A stretch of 64,000 nucleotides of DNA from contig OZ257131.1 in the NCBI GenBank assembly GCA_965278985.1, positions 2,418,001 through 2,482,000 on the forward strand. The letters are read 5' to 3'. The notes under the pieces were generated by a model. That model worked only from the letters and a program-made list of their open reading frames with translations, did no database searches and was not told where the DNA came from. A program made the position numbers and the translations under genes. Each line of letters opens with the position of its first letter. Position 1 is the stretch's first letter. Positions 44,669 through 52,141 of this stretch are shown here, piece after piece. The stretch is from CAISIP01 sp965278985 (GTDB lineage: Bacteria > Pseudomonadota > Gammaproteobacteria > Burkholderiales > Burkholderiaceae_C).

Positions 44669-44706
44669 TTGACCAACATCTTATGTCTTATATAAGACTT
44701 GAGCAA
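44669..44706. promoter_or_regulatory. Overlapping divergent promoters with palindromic operator
   Basis: GTCTTATATAAGAC (44685-44698) is a perfect 14-bp palindrome. Leftward for tam: -35 TTGCTC (44706-44701), 17-bp spacer, -10 TAAGAT (44683-44678); the palindrome fills the spacer. Rightward for ada-alkA: -35 TTGACC (44669-44674), 16-bp spacer, -10 TATAAG (44691-44696), within the palindrome. A bound repressor would block both. The sequence resembles, from memory, the GntR-type TCA-cycle operator of Comamonadaceae. Confidence 0.6.
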
Positions 44707-44786
44707 CTCCGTGATGCATGCACCAGCTTCAGGAACATGTCCGGAAACGGCCAGTCCGGCCCGGCGCGGCGCGTACCATCCAGCCC

Positions 44787-46304
44787 ATGGACGACAGCTA
44801 CACCCTGCCCGAGCAAGACGCCTGCTACCTCGCGCTGAAGGCCCGTGATGCGCGCTTCGACGGCCGCTTCTTCACCGGCGTGACCAGCACCGGCATCTAC
44901 TGCCGGCCGGTGTGCAGCGTGCGCACGCCGCGCCGCGAAAACTGCCGCTTCTTCGCGCATGCCGCGCGCGCCGAGAGCGCGGGCTTCCGACCCTGCCTGC
45001 GCTGCCGGCCCGAACTCGCGCCGCAGGCCCTGGCCTGGTCGATCCAGGATGCCTCGGCGATCCTGGCGCAGCAGGCCGCGCGGCTGCTGGACGACCCGGA
45101 GGCCTGGGACGCCGCAGGCCCTTCGGCGCAAGCCCTGGCAGACCGCCTGGGCGTGAGCGACCGCCACCTGCGCCGCATCTTCGAGGCGCGGCTGGGCGTG
45201 TCGCCGCTGCAATACCTGCAGACCCGCCGCCTGCTCACGGCCAAGCAGCTGCTGGCCGACACTGACCTGCCCATCACGCAGATCGCGCTGGCGAGTGGCT
45301 TCGCCAGCGTGCGGCGCTTCAACGATGCCTTCGCGGCCCACTACAAGCTCAATCCCACGCAGCTGCGCCGCGCGGGCAGCGGAGCGCCGGGCCGTGGTAC
45401 GCAAGTGCACCTCGGCTACCGGCCGCCCTTCGATGTGCAGGCGTTTTGCAGCTTCCTGCGCACCCGGCAGGTACATGGCGTGGAGGTGGTGTCGAACGAC
45501 CCCGCGCACCCCGGCATCGCCCGCACCTGGCAGGTGGCGACGGGCGGGCGCAGCTACCGCGGATGGCTGCAGGCGCATTTCGAGCCCGCGCGCCACCGGC
45601 TGGTGCTGCAGGTGAGCGACAGCCTGCGCGACGTGTTGCCGCTGCTGATACGGCGCGTGCGCAATGCCTTCGACCTGGACGCCGACCCGCAGGCCATCCA
45701 CCAGGTGCTGGGCGAGCGTTTTCCCGCTGGCGAGGGCCTGCGCGTGCCGGGCTCGCTGGACGGCTTCGAGCTGGCGATCCGCGCCGTGCTGGGCCAGCAG
45801 ATCACCGTGGCCGCGGCGCGCACCCTGTCGCAGCGGCTGGTGGATCGGCTGGGCGAATCGATCGACACGCCGCACGCGGGGCTCACGCGGTTGTTTCCCA
45901 CGCCGCAGGCACTCGCCACCGCGAGCCCCGACGCGCTGGGTGCGCTCGGCATCGTGCGCCAGCGCCAGGGCGCGATCCTGGCGCTGGCCCGCGAGGTGGC
46001 TGAAGGCCGGCTGCGCTTGGGCTCCGGCGCGGACGTGGCCGGCACCATCGAGCAGCTCAAGGCGCTGCCCGGCATCGGCGACTGGACCGCGCAGTACATT
46101 GCCATGCGCGCGTTGCGCTGGCCCGATGCCTTCCCGGCCGGCGACGTGGCCCTGCACAAGGCGCTGGGCGTGGAACCCGGCCGGCATGCGGCGCGCGATG
46201 CCGAGGCGCTCTCGCAGGCCTGGCGGCCCTGGCGCAGTTATGCCGTGCTGCGTGCCTGGAGCGGTCTGCCCGCGCCCGGCAGCACCCGCAAGACAACACC
46301 CTGA
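44787..46304 (+). CDS. alkA: Ada regulator–AlkA glycosylase fusion
   Basis: 505 residues from the ATG at 44787. Domains: Ada zinc domain with Cys39, Cys43, Cys70 and Cys73, one residue off E. coli Ada Cys38/42/69/72, so Cys39 is the probable methylphosphotriester acceptor; AraC-type HTH about 95-195 (LADRLGVSDRHLRRIFEARL, then ITQIALASGFASVRRFNDAF); AlkA N-terminal domain about 206-320; HhH-GPD glycosylase about 325-490 with LPGIGDWTAQYIAMRAL and the catalytic-type Asp in PAGDVALHK. It senses methylation and excises alkylated bases. Followed 28 bp later by ogt, making an adaptive-response operon. Confidence 0.93.
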   Translation: MDDSYTLPEQDACYLALKARDARFDGRFFTGVTSTGIYCRPVCSVRTPRRENCRFFAHAARAESAGFRPCLRCRPELAPQALAWSIQDASAILAQQAARLLDDPEAWDAAGPSAQALADRLGVSDRHLRRIFEARLGVSPLQYLQTRRLLTAKQLLADTDLPITQIALASGFASVRRFNDAFAAHYKLNPTQLRRAGSGAPGRGTQVHLGYRPPFDVQAFCSFLRTRQVHGVEVVSNDPAHPGIARTWQVATGGRSYRGWLQAHFEPARHRLVLQVSDSLRDVLPLLIRRVRNAFDLDADPQAIHQVLGERFPAGEGLRVPGSLDGFELAIRAVLGQQITVAAARTLSQRLVDRLGESIDTPHAGLTRLFPTPQALATASPDALGALGIVRQRQGAILALAREVAEGRLRLGSGADVAGTIEQLKALPGIGDWTAQYIAMRALRWPDAFPAGDVALHKALGVEPGRHAARDAEALSQAWRPWRSYAVLRAWSGLPAPGSTRKTTP

Positions 46305-46332
46305 ACAACGCTTGAGAAAGAAGAAGGACACC

Positions 46333-46830
46333 ATGCACCACCCCACCACCCCCATCATCCAGCACAGCTTCGACGGCCCGCTGGGCAGCATCACCGTCGC
46401 CGCCACGCCGCAGGGCCTGGCCGGTGTCTGGTTCGCCGGCCAGCGCCACTGGCCCAACACGCGCAACTGGACCAGCGACGCCACGCACCCGCTGCTGCTG
46501 CGCGCCCAATCGCAGCTCCTCGAATACCTCGCGGGCAAGCGCCAGCAATTCGACCTGCCGTTGGACCTGCGCGCAGGCACACCCTTCCAGCAGTCCGTGT
46601 GGCGCGCCTTGCTCGGCATCCCCTTCGGCCAGACCACGCGTTACAGCGCCATCGGCGCGCAGTTGGGTCGCGAACAGGCCGCACGCGCCGTGGGTGCCGC
46701 GGTGGGGCGCAACCCGCTCTCCATGATCGTGCCCTGCCACCGCGTCGTGGGCAGCAACGGCAGCCTCACGGGATATGCCGGTGGCCTGGAGCGCAAGACC
46801 GCGCTGCTGCAGCTGGAGGCGACCGCCTGA
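46333..46830 (+). CDS. ogt: Methylated-DNA–protein-cysteine methyltransferase
   Basis: 165 residues from the ATG at 46333 (AAGAAGGA just upstream). Active-site IVPCHRVVG with acceptor Cys135; the HTH segment is TTRYSAIGAQLGREQAARAV with the DNA-binding arginine in GRNPLS upstream. Repairs O6-methylguanine by suicidal transfer. Its TGA overlaps the ATG of the DMT exporter (TGATG). Confidence 0.96.
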   Translation: MHHPTTPIIQHSFDGPLGSITVAATPQGLAGVWFAGQRHWPNTRNWTSDATHPLLLRAQSQLLEYLAGKRQQFDLPLDLRAGTPFQQSVWRALLGIPFGQTTRYSAIGAQLGREQAARAVGAAVGRNPLSMIVPCHRVVGSNGSLTGYAGGLERKTALLQLEATA

Positions 46831-47699
46831 TGCCGGTTCTCGAATACCTGCTGCTCGCGGCCCTGTGGGGCTCCTCCTTCCTGTTCATGCGCGTGGGCGG
46901 CGCCGAGTTCGGCGTGTTGCCCACGGCCGGCGTGCGCGTCGCCATCGGCGCACTGGTGCTGCTGCCGCTGCTGTGGTTCAGCGGGCACTGGCAGGCACTG
47001 CGCCAACGCGCGCGGCCGATCCTCTTTGCCGGTGTCATGAACTCCGGCCTGCCTTTCGCGTTCTTCGCCTATGCCGTGACCTCGATCAGCACCGGGCTGT
47101 CGGGCATCCTGAACGCCACCGTGCCGCTGTTCGGCGCCATCATTGCCTGGGTCTGGCTGGGGGACCGGCTGAACACCAGCCGCGTGGCCGGCCTGGCCGT
47201 GGGCTTCGCGGGCATCGTGGCGCTGGCCTGGGACAAGGCGTCGTTCCATGCCGGCGGCAGCGGATGGGCGGTGCTGGCCTGCCTTGCCGCCACCCTGTGT
47301 TACGGCTACGCCGCCAACTTCACGAAGAAGTACCTCACGGGCGTGCACTCGCTGGCCACGGCCGCCGGCAGCCAGCTCGGCGCCACACTGGCCCTGGCGC
47401 TGCCCACCATCTGGACCTGGCCAGCGAAGATGCCCGGCCTGCGCGCCTGGGGTGCCCTGCTGGTGCTGGGCGTGCTGTGCACGGGGCTGGCCTACATACT
47501 GTACTTCCGGCTCATCGAAAGACTGGGCCCGGCGCGTGCCGTGACCGTGACCTTCCTGGTGCCGGTGTTCGCGGTGCTGTACGGCACGCTGTTCCTGGGC
47601 GAGACGCTGACGCTGTGGATGCTGGTGTGCGGGGCCGTGGTGGTGCTGGGCACGGCCTTGTCGACGGGGGTGCTCAAGTTGCCAGCCCGCAAATCCTGA
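46830..47699 (+). CDS. EamA/DMT family transporter
   Basis: 289 residues with about ten membrane helices in two EamA repeats (LLLAALWGSSFLFMRVGGAE; second half WAVLACLAATLCYGYAANF). Likely an inner-membrane exporter of metabolites or amino acids. Coupled to ogt by a one-base overlap, though a functional link with DNA repair is not evident. Confidence 0.9.
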   Translation: MPVLEYLLLAALWGSSFLFMRVGGAEFGVLPTAGVRVAIGALVLLPLLWFSGHWQALRQRARPILFAGVMNSGLPFAFFAYAVTSISTGLSGILNATVPLFGAIIAWVWLGDRLNTSRVAGLAVGFAGIVALAWDKASFHAGGSGWAVLACLAATLCYGYAANFTKKYLTGVHSLATAAGSQLGATLALALPTIWTWPAKMPGLRAWGALLVLGVLCTGLAYILYFRLIERLGPARAVTVTFLVPVFAVLYGTLFLGETLTLWMLVCGAVVVLGTALSTGVLKLPARKS

Positions 47700-47740
47700 C
47701 CGGGCATGGTGCGCAGACCGGGGAAGGTGCCGGGATGCCG

Positions 47741-48073
47741 CTATGCCTCCAAGCCACGCTGCCGCATGCCCTCCCTGTAAGCCGCCAAGATCTCCTTTGT
47801 CTTGGCCTCTGCAAGCAGGCCGAATTCGGCGCCCAGGGAAGCCACCTTGTCGGGATGGTATTTGCTGACCAGGGCCCGGTAGGCCACGCGAATCTCGTCG
47901 GGAGATGCGGTCTCCGAAACCCCGAGGACTTCATGCCACTGTGCTGAAGACGACTCGGCGGGTGCGGGCGGTGGTGCCTTGGATCTGGAACCGAAGCTGG
48001 AGATGACGGCGGAGATGATCCAGTACCCGACCAGGGAGCCGATGACCACGGCCGCGATTTCCGCCGCACTCAC
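47741..48073 (-). CDS. Membrane-anchored J-domain protein
   Basis: 110 residues from the GTG at 48073. One N-terminal membrane helix (AAVVIGSLVGYWIISAVIS), a Pro-rich linker, then a J-domain (44-105: WHEVLGVSETASPDEIRVAY) with HPD at 73-75, the motif needed to stimulate Hsp70 ATPase. It is the last gene of a three-gene coupled operon (GTGA overlap with the membrane protein). It lacks the G/F, zinc-finger and client domains of DnaJ, so it probably recruits an Hsp70 to the membrane. Confidence 0.85.
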   Translation of the reverse strand: MSAAEIAAVVIGSLVGYWIISAVISSFGSRSKAPPPAPAESSSAQWHEVLGVSETASPDEIRVAYRALVSKYHPDKVASLGAEFGLLAEAKTKEILAAYREGMRQRGLEA

Positions 48074-48816
48074 GAGGGATCCTTTGGCTGGAACCTTTGC
48101 CGTGCTTGCGCCAGCAGGCTCTCTTGCATGCCTTCGTCACCCTCGACCTGGATTTTCTCCTCGGCCCTGGAATAACACGCACGCCGTACCTCTTCCATGG
48201 CACTGTCGTCGAGGAGCGCACCGGCCGTCGCGAGGAATTCGGCAGAACCGGCACTCTGCATGCTCAGCTTGCGCACGAGGTTGAGCGCAAAGGGCGGACA
48301 GACCAGGGACTGGAACGCCAGGGCTCCGAAACTCCTGGAGCCCATCCGCAGTTCGCCGGTGGCCCGCATCCGGTGTACCCGCCACAAAGCCAGCAGGGTT
48401 CCGGCATAAAAGGTGACCACCGCCGCACCCAATGCCAACAGGCCTGCGTGCGAAAAAAAACCAAGGGGAAGCAGCATGAAAAGTGCCACGGCGATCGCCA
48501 GGATGGGCAGCGTGAGCCTGTCGAGGGCGTGGTGCACCGGGAGCGTGTCTCCAGCCAGTGGGGGGGCACCGGCCGTACGCTGCGGGACATCCATATCCCA
48601 CTGCAGCACATACAGCCTGCGCCACGGCGTCAGCGGGTTGGGCAGGTAGGGCTCCTTGCCGGCGAGCCGCCAGCGTTGCGCCCCGAATCCGACACCCCAG
48701 CTGCGCCACCGGCGGACGATCACTGCCTGGTGGGTCTCCAGCAGCAGCAGCGAGTCGTACAGATACAGGCCCGCCAGGACGAGCATCAGCACAACCTCGT
48801 CGCGGACCACGCTCAA
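48070..48816 (-). CDS. Hypothetical membrane protein, 248 aa
   Basis: Family not recognised. The start at 48816 is TTG, overlapping the DUF2167 stop (TTGA); GTG codons follow close by, so the exact start is uncertain. A membrane helix at about 8-26 and a pair at about 103-147 (LPILAIAVALFMLLPLGFF, then LLALGAAVVTFYAGTLLAL) leave a 75-residue loop containing LYVLQWDMDVP. The C-terminal 90 residues (SLVCPPFALNLVRKLSMQSA, then a charged helix) are probably cytoplasmic. Coupled on both sides within the operon. Confidence 0.65.
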   Translation of the reverse strand: MSVVRDEVVLMLVLAGLYLYDSLLLLETHQAVIVRRWRSWGVGFGAQRWRLAGKEPYLPNPLTPWRRLYVLQWDMDVPQRTAGAPPLAGDTLPVHHALDRLTLPILAIAVALFMLLPLGFFSHAGLLALGAAVVTFYAGTLLALWRVHRMRATGELRMGSRSFGALAFQSLVCPPFALNLVRKLSMQSAGSAEFLATAGALLDDSAMEEVRRACYSRAEEKIQVEGDEGMQESLLAQARQRFQPKDPS

Positions 48817-49670
48817 GACTTCTTCGCGCCGAACAGCTTGCCGATCGCCGCGAAGATGGCGACGGCGCCTACCGCCAGCAGCTTCCAGAAAGCTGCGACG
48901 AATCCGACGATGACCTTCCAGAAGCCTGTCTTGGAGGCCACTGCCGCTGCACCGCCCAACACCAGCGCGCCAAGCCCGTAGGCAGCGATCTTGTCGCCTT
49001 GCTTGAACTCCGAGTACTTCTCGCCGCTGTTGAAGCTGAAGCCCTTCAATTTAGTTTTGAAATCCGCGATGTCCTGTGCCATCGAGGCCTCGTCCGTGAC
49101 CAGCGTGGCGGCCTCGTAGCCCTTGCGACCCAGTATCCGCACCGTGTAGTTGACGGTGGTCTCGTTCGAATTGACCAAACGGAGCTTGGTACCCCATTCC
49201 AGGTAATTCGTTGCCGGGTCATAGTGCGGGGGCACCGCCCAGCCGACTGTCTCGATCTGCATCAAGCCCAGTTGTTTGCGCTGCTCGTTCGAAGGCCCGT
49301 CGGAAGCCTTGAGCGATTTCAGCAATGCATCCGCGTCGATCTTGTCCTTGTCGGACACGTACCCGTCGTCAGAGAAATCGAATGTCGCCCACCATTGCTT
49401 GCTCACCAGAATGTGTGTCCCGGGCGATGGCAGGTTGCCTGTCAACTCCAGGAATTTCGACCCTTCCGTGCCATCCAGCAACGCGGCTTCCGCCGGAATG
49501 GCCAGCGTTGCGTTGCTTCCGATCGCACCACTGCCGGGGCCATCCTGCCACTTGAGGGCGCGCATCTTCGCCTGCCGTTGCTCGGGGGTCAGCGATTCGA
49601 CTGCCAACGCCGAGAAGGAAAAACCCATGATCAGGGCCAAAGTGCAGATCCGGCGGAAGGTGCGAAGCAT
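48813..49670 (-). CDS. DUF2167 family membrane protein
   Basis: 285 residues with a signal peptide (RRICTLALIMGFSFSALAVE). The body matches DUF2167: RALKWQDGPGSGAIGSNATL near 38, AALLDGTEGSKFLELTGNLP, FDFSDDGYVSDKDKID and GWAVPPHYDPATNYLEW. The C-terminus has two membrane helices (VIVGFVAAFWKLLAVGAVAI). Most of the chain should lie in the periplasm. Function unknown. First gene of the operon with the 248-aa membrane protein and the J-domain protein. Confidence 0.82.
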   Translation of the reverse strand: MLRTFRRICTLALIMGFSFSALAVESLTPEQRQAKMRALKWQDGPGSGAIGSNATLAIPAEAALLDGTEGSKFLELTGNLPSPGTHILVSKQWWATFDFSDDGYVSDKDKIDADALLKSLKASDGPSNEQRKQLGLMQIETVGWAVPPHYDPATNYLEWGTKLRLVNSNETTVNYTVRILGRKGYEAATLVTDEASMAQDIADFKTKLKGFSFNSGEKYSEFKQGDKIAAYGLGALVLGGAAAVASKTGFWKVIVGFVAAFWKLLAVGAVAIFAAIGKLFGAKKS

Positions 49671-50252
49671 CAGTGTTCATTGGGAATGGTTGTTGCGCAG
49701 AAGGATACACGTCTGCTTACAAACACGGAGGCCCGGCGAATCCGACTTATGACCCAAATCTCCACCGAGCTGGTGGCCACTGGCGCGACCGCGTCTATGC
49801 CGCTTCGAACGTGATCCAAGCACTCCAGAACAGGCTGGAGAAGAAGCGCAGCGATCCGGTGCATCCATCTTCCGCGTACTGGGCATCGACCTCGGCCTCC
49901 GATGCCGCAGGCAAACGCGCCGTGCTGGATCTAGCCCGGCTTAGCGCATGCCGATATTTGCATTGACGGAATGGCCGACGACACACCGGGCCCTCGGCCA
50001 GCTCCTGCACGATCTCGACCACGTCGGCGGCGAAACCTTGCAACTGCTCGTACTCGAGGGGCTGGTCGGAGGCGAGGTCCGACTTTCCGCTGCTCACCAG
50101 ATCGAAGCACAAACGTCTGGACGCGCCCTTCGTATGCGGGCATCAGCCGCCACCCATTCCGGTCACAGCCGAAGCCGTTAGTTCGCACCATCGTGGCCTG
50201 GCCACGACCGGCGATGTGGATGTTGCTGCAGGAATGGCGTTTGAAGCGAAGC
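49671..50252. other. Gene-poor region, possible gene remnant
   Basis: 582 bp between the DUF2167 and GST genes with no convincing intact gene and weaker codon bias than its surroundings. On the minus strand one open stretch (about 50150-49795, PLEYEQLQGFAADVVEIVQE) begins where a second frame (VRTNGFGCDRNGWRLMPAY) could be spliced by a single frameshift near 50112, so it may be a decayed gene. No family was recognised. Confidence 0.35.
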
Positions 50253-50936
50253 TCAGGCCGCCAACCTGAAATCCTCGCCAGGACATCCCTCGTGCCACTG
50301 CGCGAACTTGCGCATGGCCGAGACAAACAGCGGGGACGCCTGCCAGGCCCCCAACCAGGACTGCAATGCGGGCCAGGGCTGCGCTGCGAACCACGCCGGC
50401 TCCACCGCCGCAAACTGCCGCACGAAAGGCGCAATGGCCATGTCGGCCAGGGCAATGTGGGAGCCGAAGAGATAGGGCATCTCCCGGAGCCGCGCGTCCA
50501 GCTCCGCGAGAAAGGCACTGCCCTGCGCACGCGCATGCAGGGCATCGGTGCCAGGGTGGCGCTCAGGGTACTTGTAGATATCCAGCGCGAGCTTGAAATC
50601 CCCATCGCACCGGGCGATGCAATCCTCCATCTGCGGCAGATCGCCCAGCGTGGGCACGAGCCATGCACTGGGGTCGTGCCGTTGCAATGCCCAGCACATG
50701 ATCTCCAGGCTCTGGTCGATCACACGGCCATCCTGCAGCACCAGCACGGGCACCGTGCCCTTCGGCGACGCCGCCAGCAACGCCGCCGGTTTGTCCCGCA
50801 ACACCACCTCTCGCAACGTGCAGGCTTGGCCTGCGGCCAGCAAGGCCATGCGCGCGCGCATGGCATAAGGACAGCGGCGAAAGGAATACAACACCGGTAA
50901 CCCGGTGTCGATGGGAGCAGCAGCTTGTGGGTGCAT
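50253..50936 (-). CDS. Glutathione S-transferase family protein
   Basis: 227 residues from the ATG at 50936. The thioredoxin-like N-terminal domain has YSFRRCPYAMRARMALLAAG, with Cys22 at the active-site position (omega/Grx2-like), and cis-Pro in GTVPVLVLQDG; the helical C-terminal domain begins around 95. Cytosolic. Reduction or conjugation with glutathione; substrate unknown. It converges towards nothing on its 3' side and is 55 bp downstream of the end of the antiporter operon on the same strand. Confidence 0.88.
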   Translation of the reverse strand: MHPQAAAPIDTGLPVLYSFRRCPYAMRARMALLAAGQACTLREVVLRDKPAALLAASPKGTVPVLVLQDGRVIDQSLEIMCWALQRHDPSAWLVPTLGDLPQMEDCIARCDGDFKLALDIYKYPERHPGTDALHARAQGSAFLAELDARLREMPYLFGSHIALADMAIAPFVRQFAAVEPAWFAAQPWPALQSWLGAWQASPLFVSAMRKFAQWHEGCPGEDFRLAA

Positions 50937-50990
50937 GGGCGGTGTCAACCTGCGGTGCACGTTCAGGGTCAGCGGCGGCGCTGGCCCTTC

Positions 50991-51341
50991 TCAGGCCCCT
51001 GTCCCCGGTTTCTCCGCCACCGGCACATTGCCCCCCTTCTGCCGCTCGCGGAACAACGCCGCGCGCATCAGGAAGATGGTGGTGACCGGCGCGGTGAGCG
51101 CCACGAACAGCGCGATCAGCACCGCGTGCACGAAGAGGCTCTTGCCCTGCATGGAGAAGTACACGATGGTGGCCAGCGTCATGCTCCACACGCCCGCCGT
51201 GGCGCCCAGCGTGGGCGCGTGGATGCGCAGGAAGAACGTGGGCAGGCGCACCAGGCCGAAGGAGCCGATGGCGGCGAAGGCGGCGCCGGCCACCACGCAG
51301 ATGGCGGTGATGACCTCCGCCCAGGCAGGTACGTTGTCCAT
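50991..51341 (-). CDS. mnhG: Mrp-type cation/H+ antiporter subunit G
   Basis: 116 residues from the ATG at 51341. Three membrane helices with the family core LVRLPTFFLRIHAPTLGATAG near 33. Last gene of the Mrp operon; 33 bp after subunit F. It is a small structural subunit of the Na+(K+)/H+ antiporter complex. Confidence 0.92.
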   Translation of the reverse strand: MDNVPAWAEVITAICVVAGAAFAAIGSFGLVRLPTFFLRIHAPTLGATAGVWSMTLATIVYFSMQGKSLFVHAVLIALFVALTAPVTTIFLMRAALFRERQKGGNVPVAEKPGTGA

Positions 51342-51374
51342 CTCAGGCCCCCTTCCAGGCAAGTTGACCGCGTT

Positions 51375-51653
51375 TCACTCGATGACCTCGCCGCGCAGCA
51401 GGAACTTGGCCAGCGCCGTGGAGCTCACGAACCCGAAGAGCGCGATCAGCATCGCGGCCTCGAAGTACACGTTGCTGGTGTACAGGATGCCCAGCACCAG
51501 CATCATCAGCATGCCGTTGATGTAGAGGCAGTCCAGCGCCATCACGCGGTCCTGCGCGGTGGGGCCGGCCAGCAGCCTGGTCAACGCACACAACATCGCC
51601 ACAGCGAGCAGGAACAAGGCGGCCCGCAGGGCCCAGAACAGCAGGGGGCTCAT
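51375..51653 (-). CDS. mnhF: Mrp-type cation/H+ antiporter subunit F
   Basis: 92 residues, ATG at 51653 overlapping the subunit E stop (ATGA). Three helices and the family core RLLAGPTAQDRVMALDCLYI near 26, including the conserved Asp in QDRVMALD. Structural subunit of the antiporter. Confidence 0.93.
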   Translation of the reverse strand: MSPLLFWALRAALFLLAVAMLCALTRLLAGPTAQDRVMALDCLYINGMLMMLVLGILYTSNVYFEAAMLIALFGFVSSTALAKFLLRGEVIE

Positions 51654-52141
51654 GATTCGAAGATCTCCATCAGCGGTTGTTCGTAGCGTGTGTGCACCAT
51701 TGCGATGAACGCCGCCTCGTCGTCCAGGTCGAAGATGTGCAGCAGCAGCACCGAGCGGTCGAATGTCACCTCGCCCCAGGCCGTGCCCGGCGTCAGGCAC
51801 ATGATCATCGACAACACGGCCAGCGCGTTGGGGTCGCGCATGCGCAGGGGCACATGCACGAAGCGGCCATGGATGTCGGCGCTGCGCCGCGTCAGCAACC
51901 GCCGCGCCACGGCCAACACCGACACCGTGAGGTCGTGGACGACCACCCCGACCAGCCGCAACGCCAGCCCGGGCTTGCGCATGCGCACCGAGGCCGGCCG
52001 CAGGCCTTGGGTGAGCACCGGCACCACCAGCGACAACACAGCCGCCGACAGCAGCGTGGCCGGGTGCAGCGACTGGTTCAACAGCAGCCACACAACGAAG
52101 AGCGCGAGCGTCAGCGGCAGGGAGGGGAGCCAGCGCTTCAT
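51650..52141 (-). CDS. mnhE: Mrp-type cation/H+ antiporter subunit E
   Basis: 163 residues. Two hydrophobic N-terminal helices (LPLTLALFVVWLLLNQSLHP, ATLLSAAVLSLVVPVLTQ) and the subunit E core SMIMCLTPGTAWGEVTFDRS near 111. Its ATG overlaps the subunit D stop (TGATG) and its stop overlaps subunit F. Confidence 0.93.
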   Translation of the reverse strand: MKRWLPSLPLTLALFVVWLLLNQSLHPATLLSAAVLSLVVPVLTQGLRPASVRMRKPGLALRLVGVVVHDLTVSVLAVARRLLTRRSADIHGRFVHVPLRMRDPNALAVLSMIMCLTPGTAWGEVTFDRSVLLLHIFDLDDEAAFIAMVHTRYEQPLMEIFES

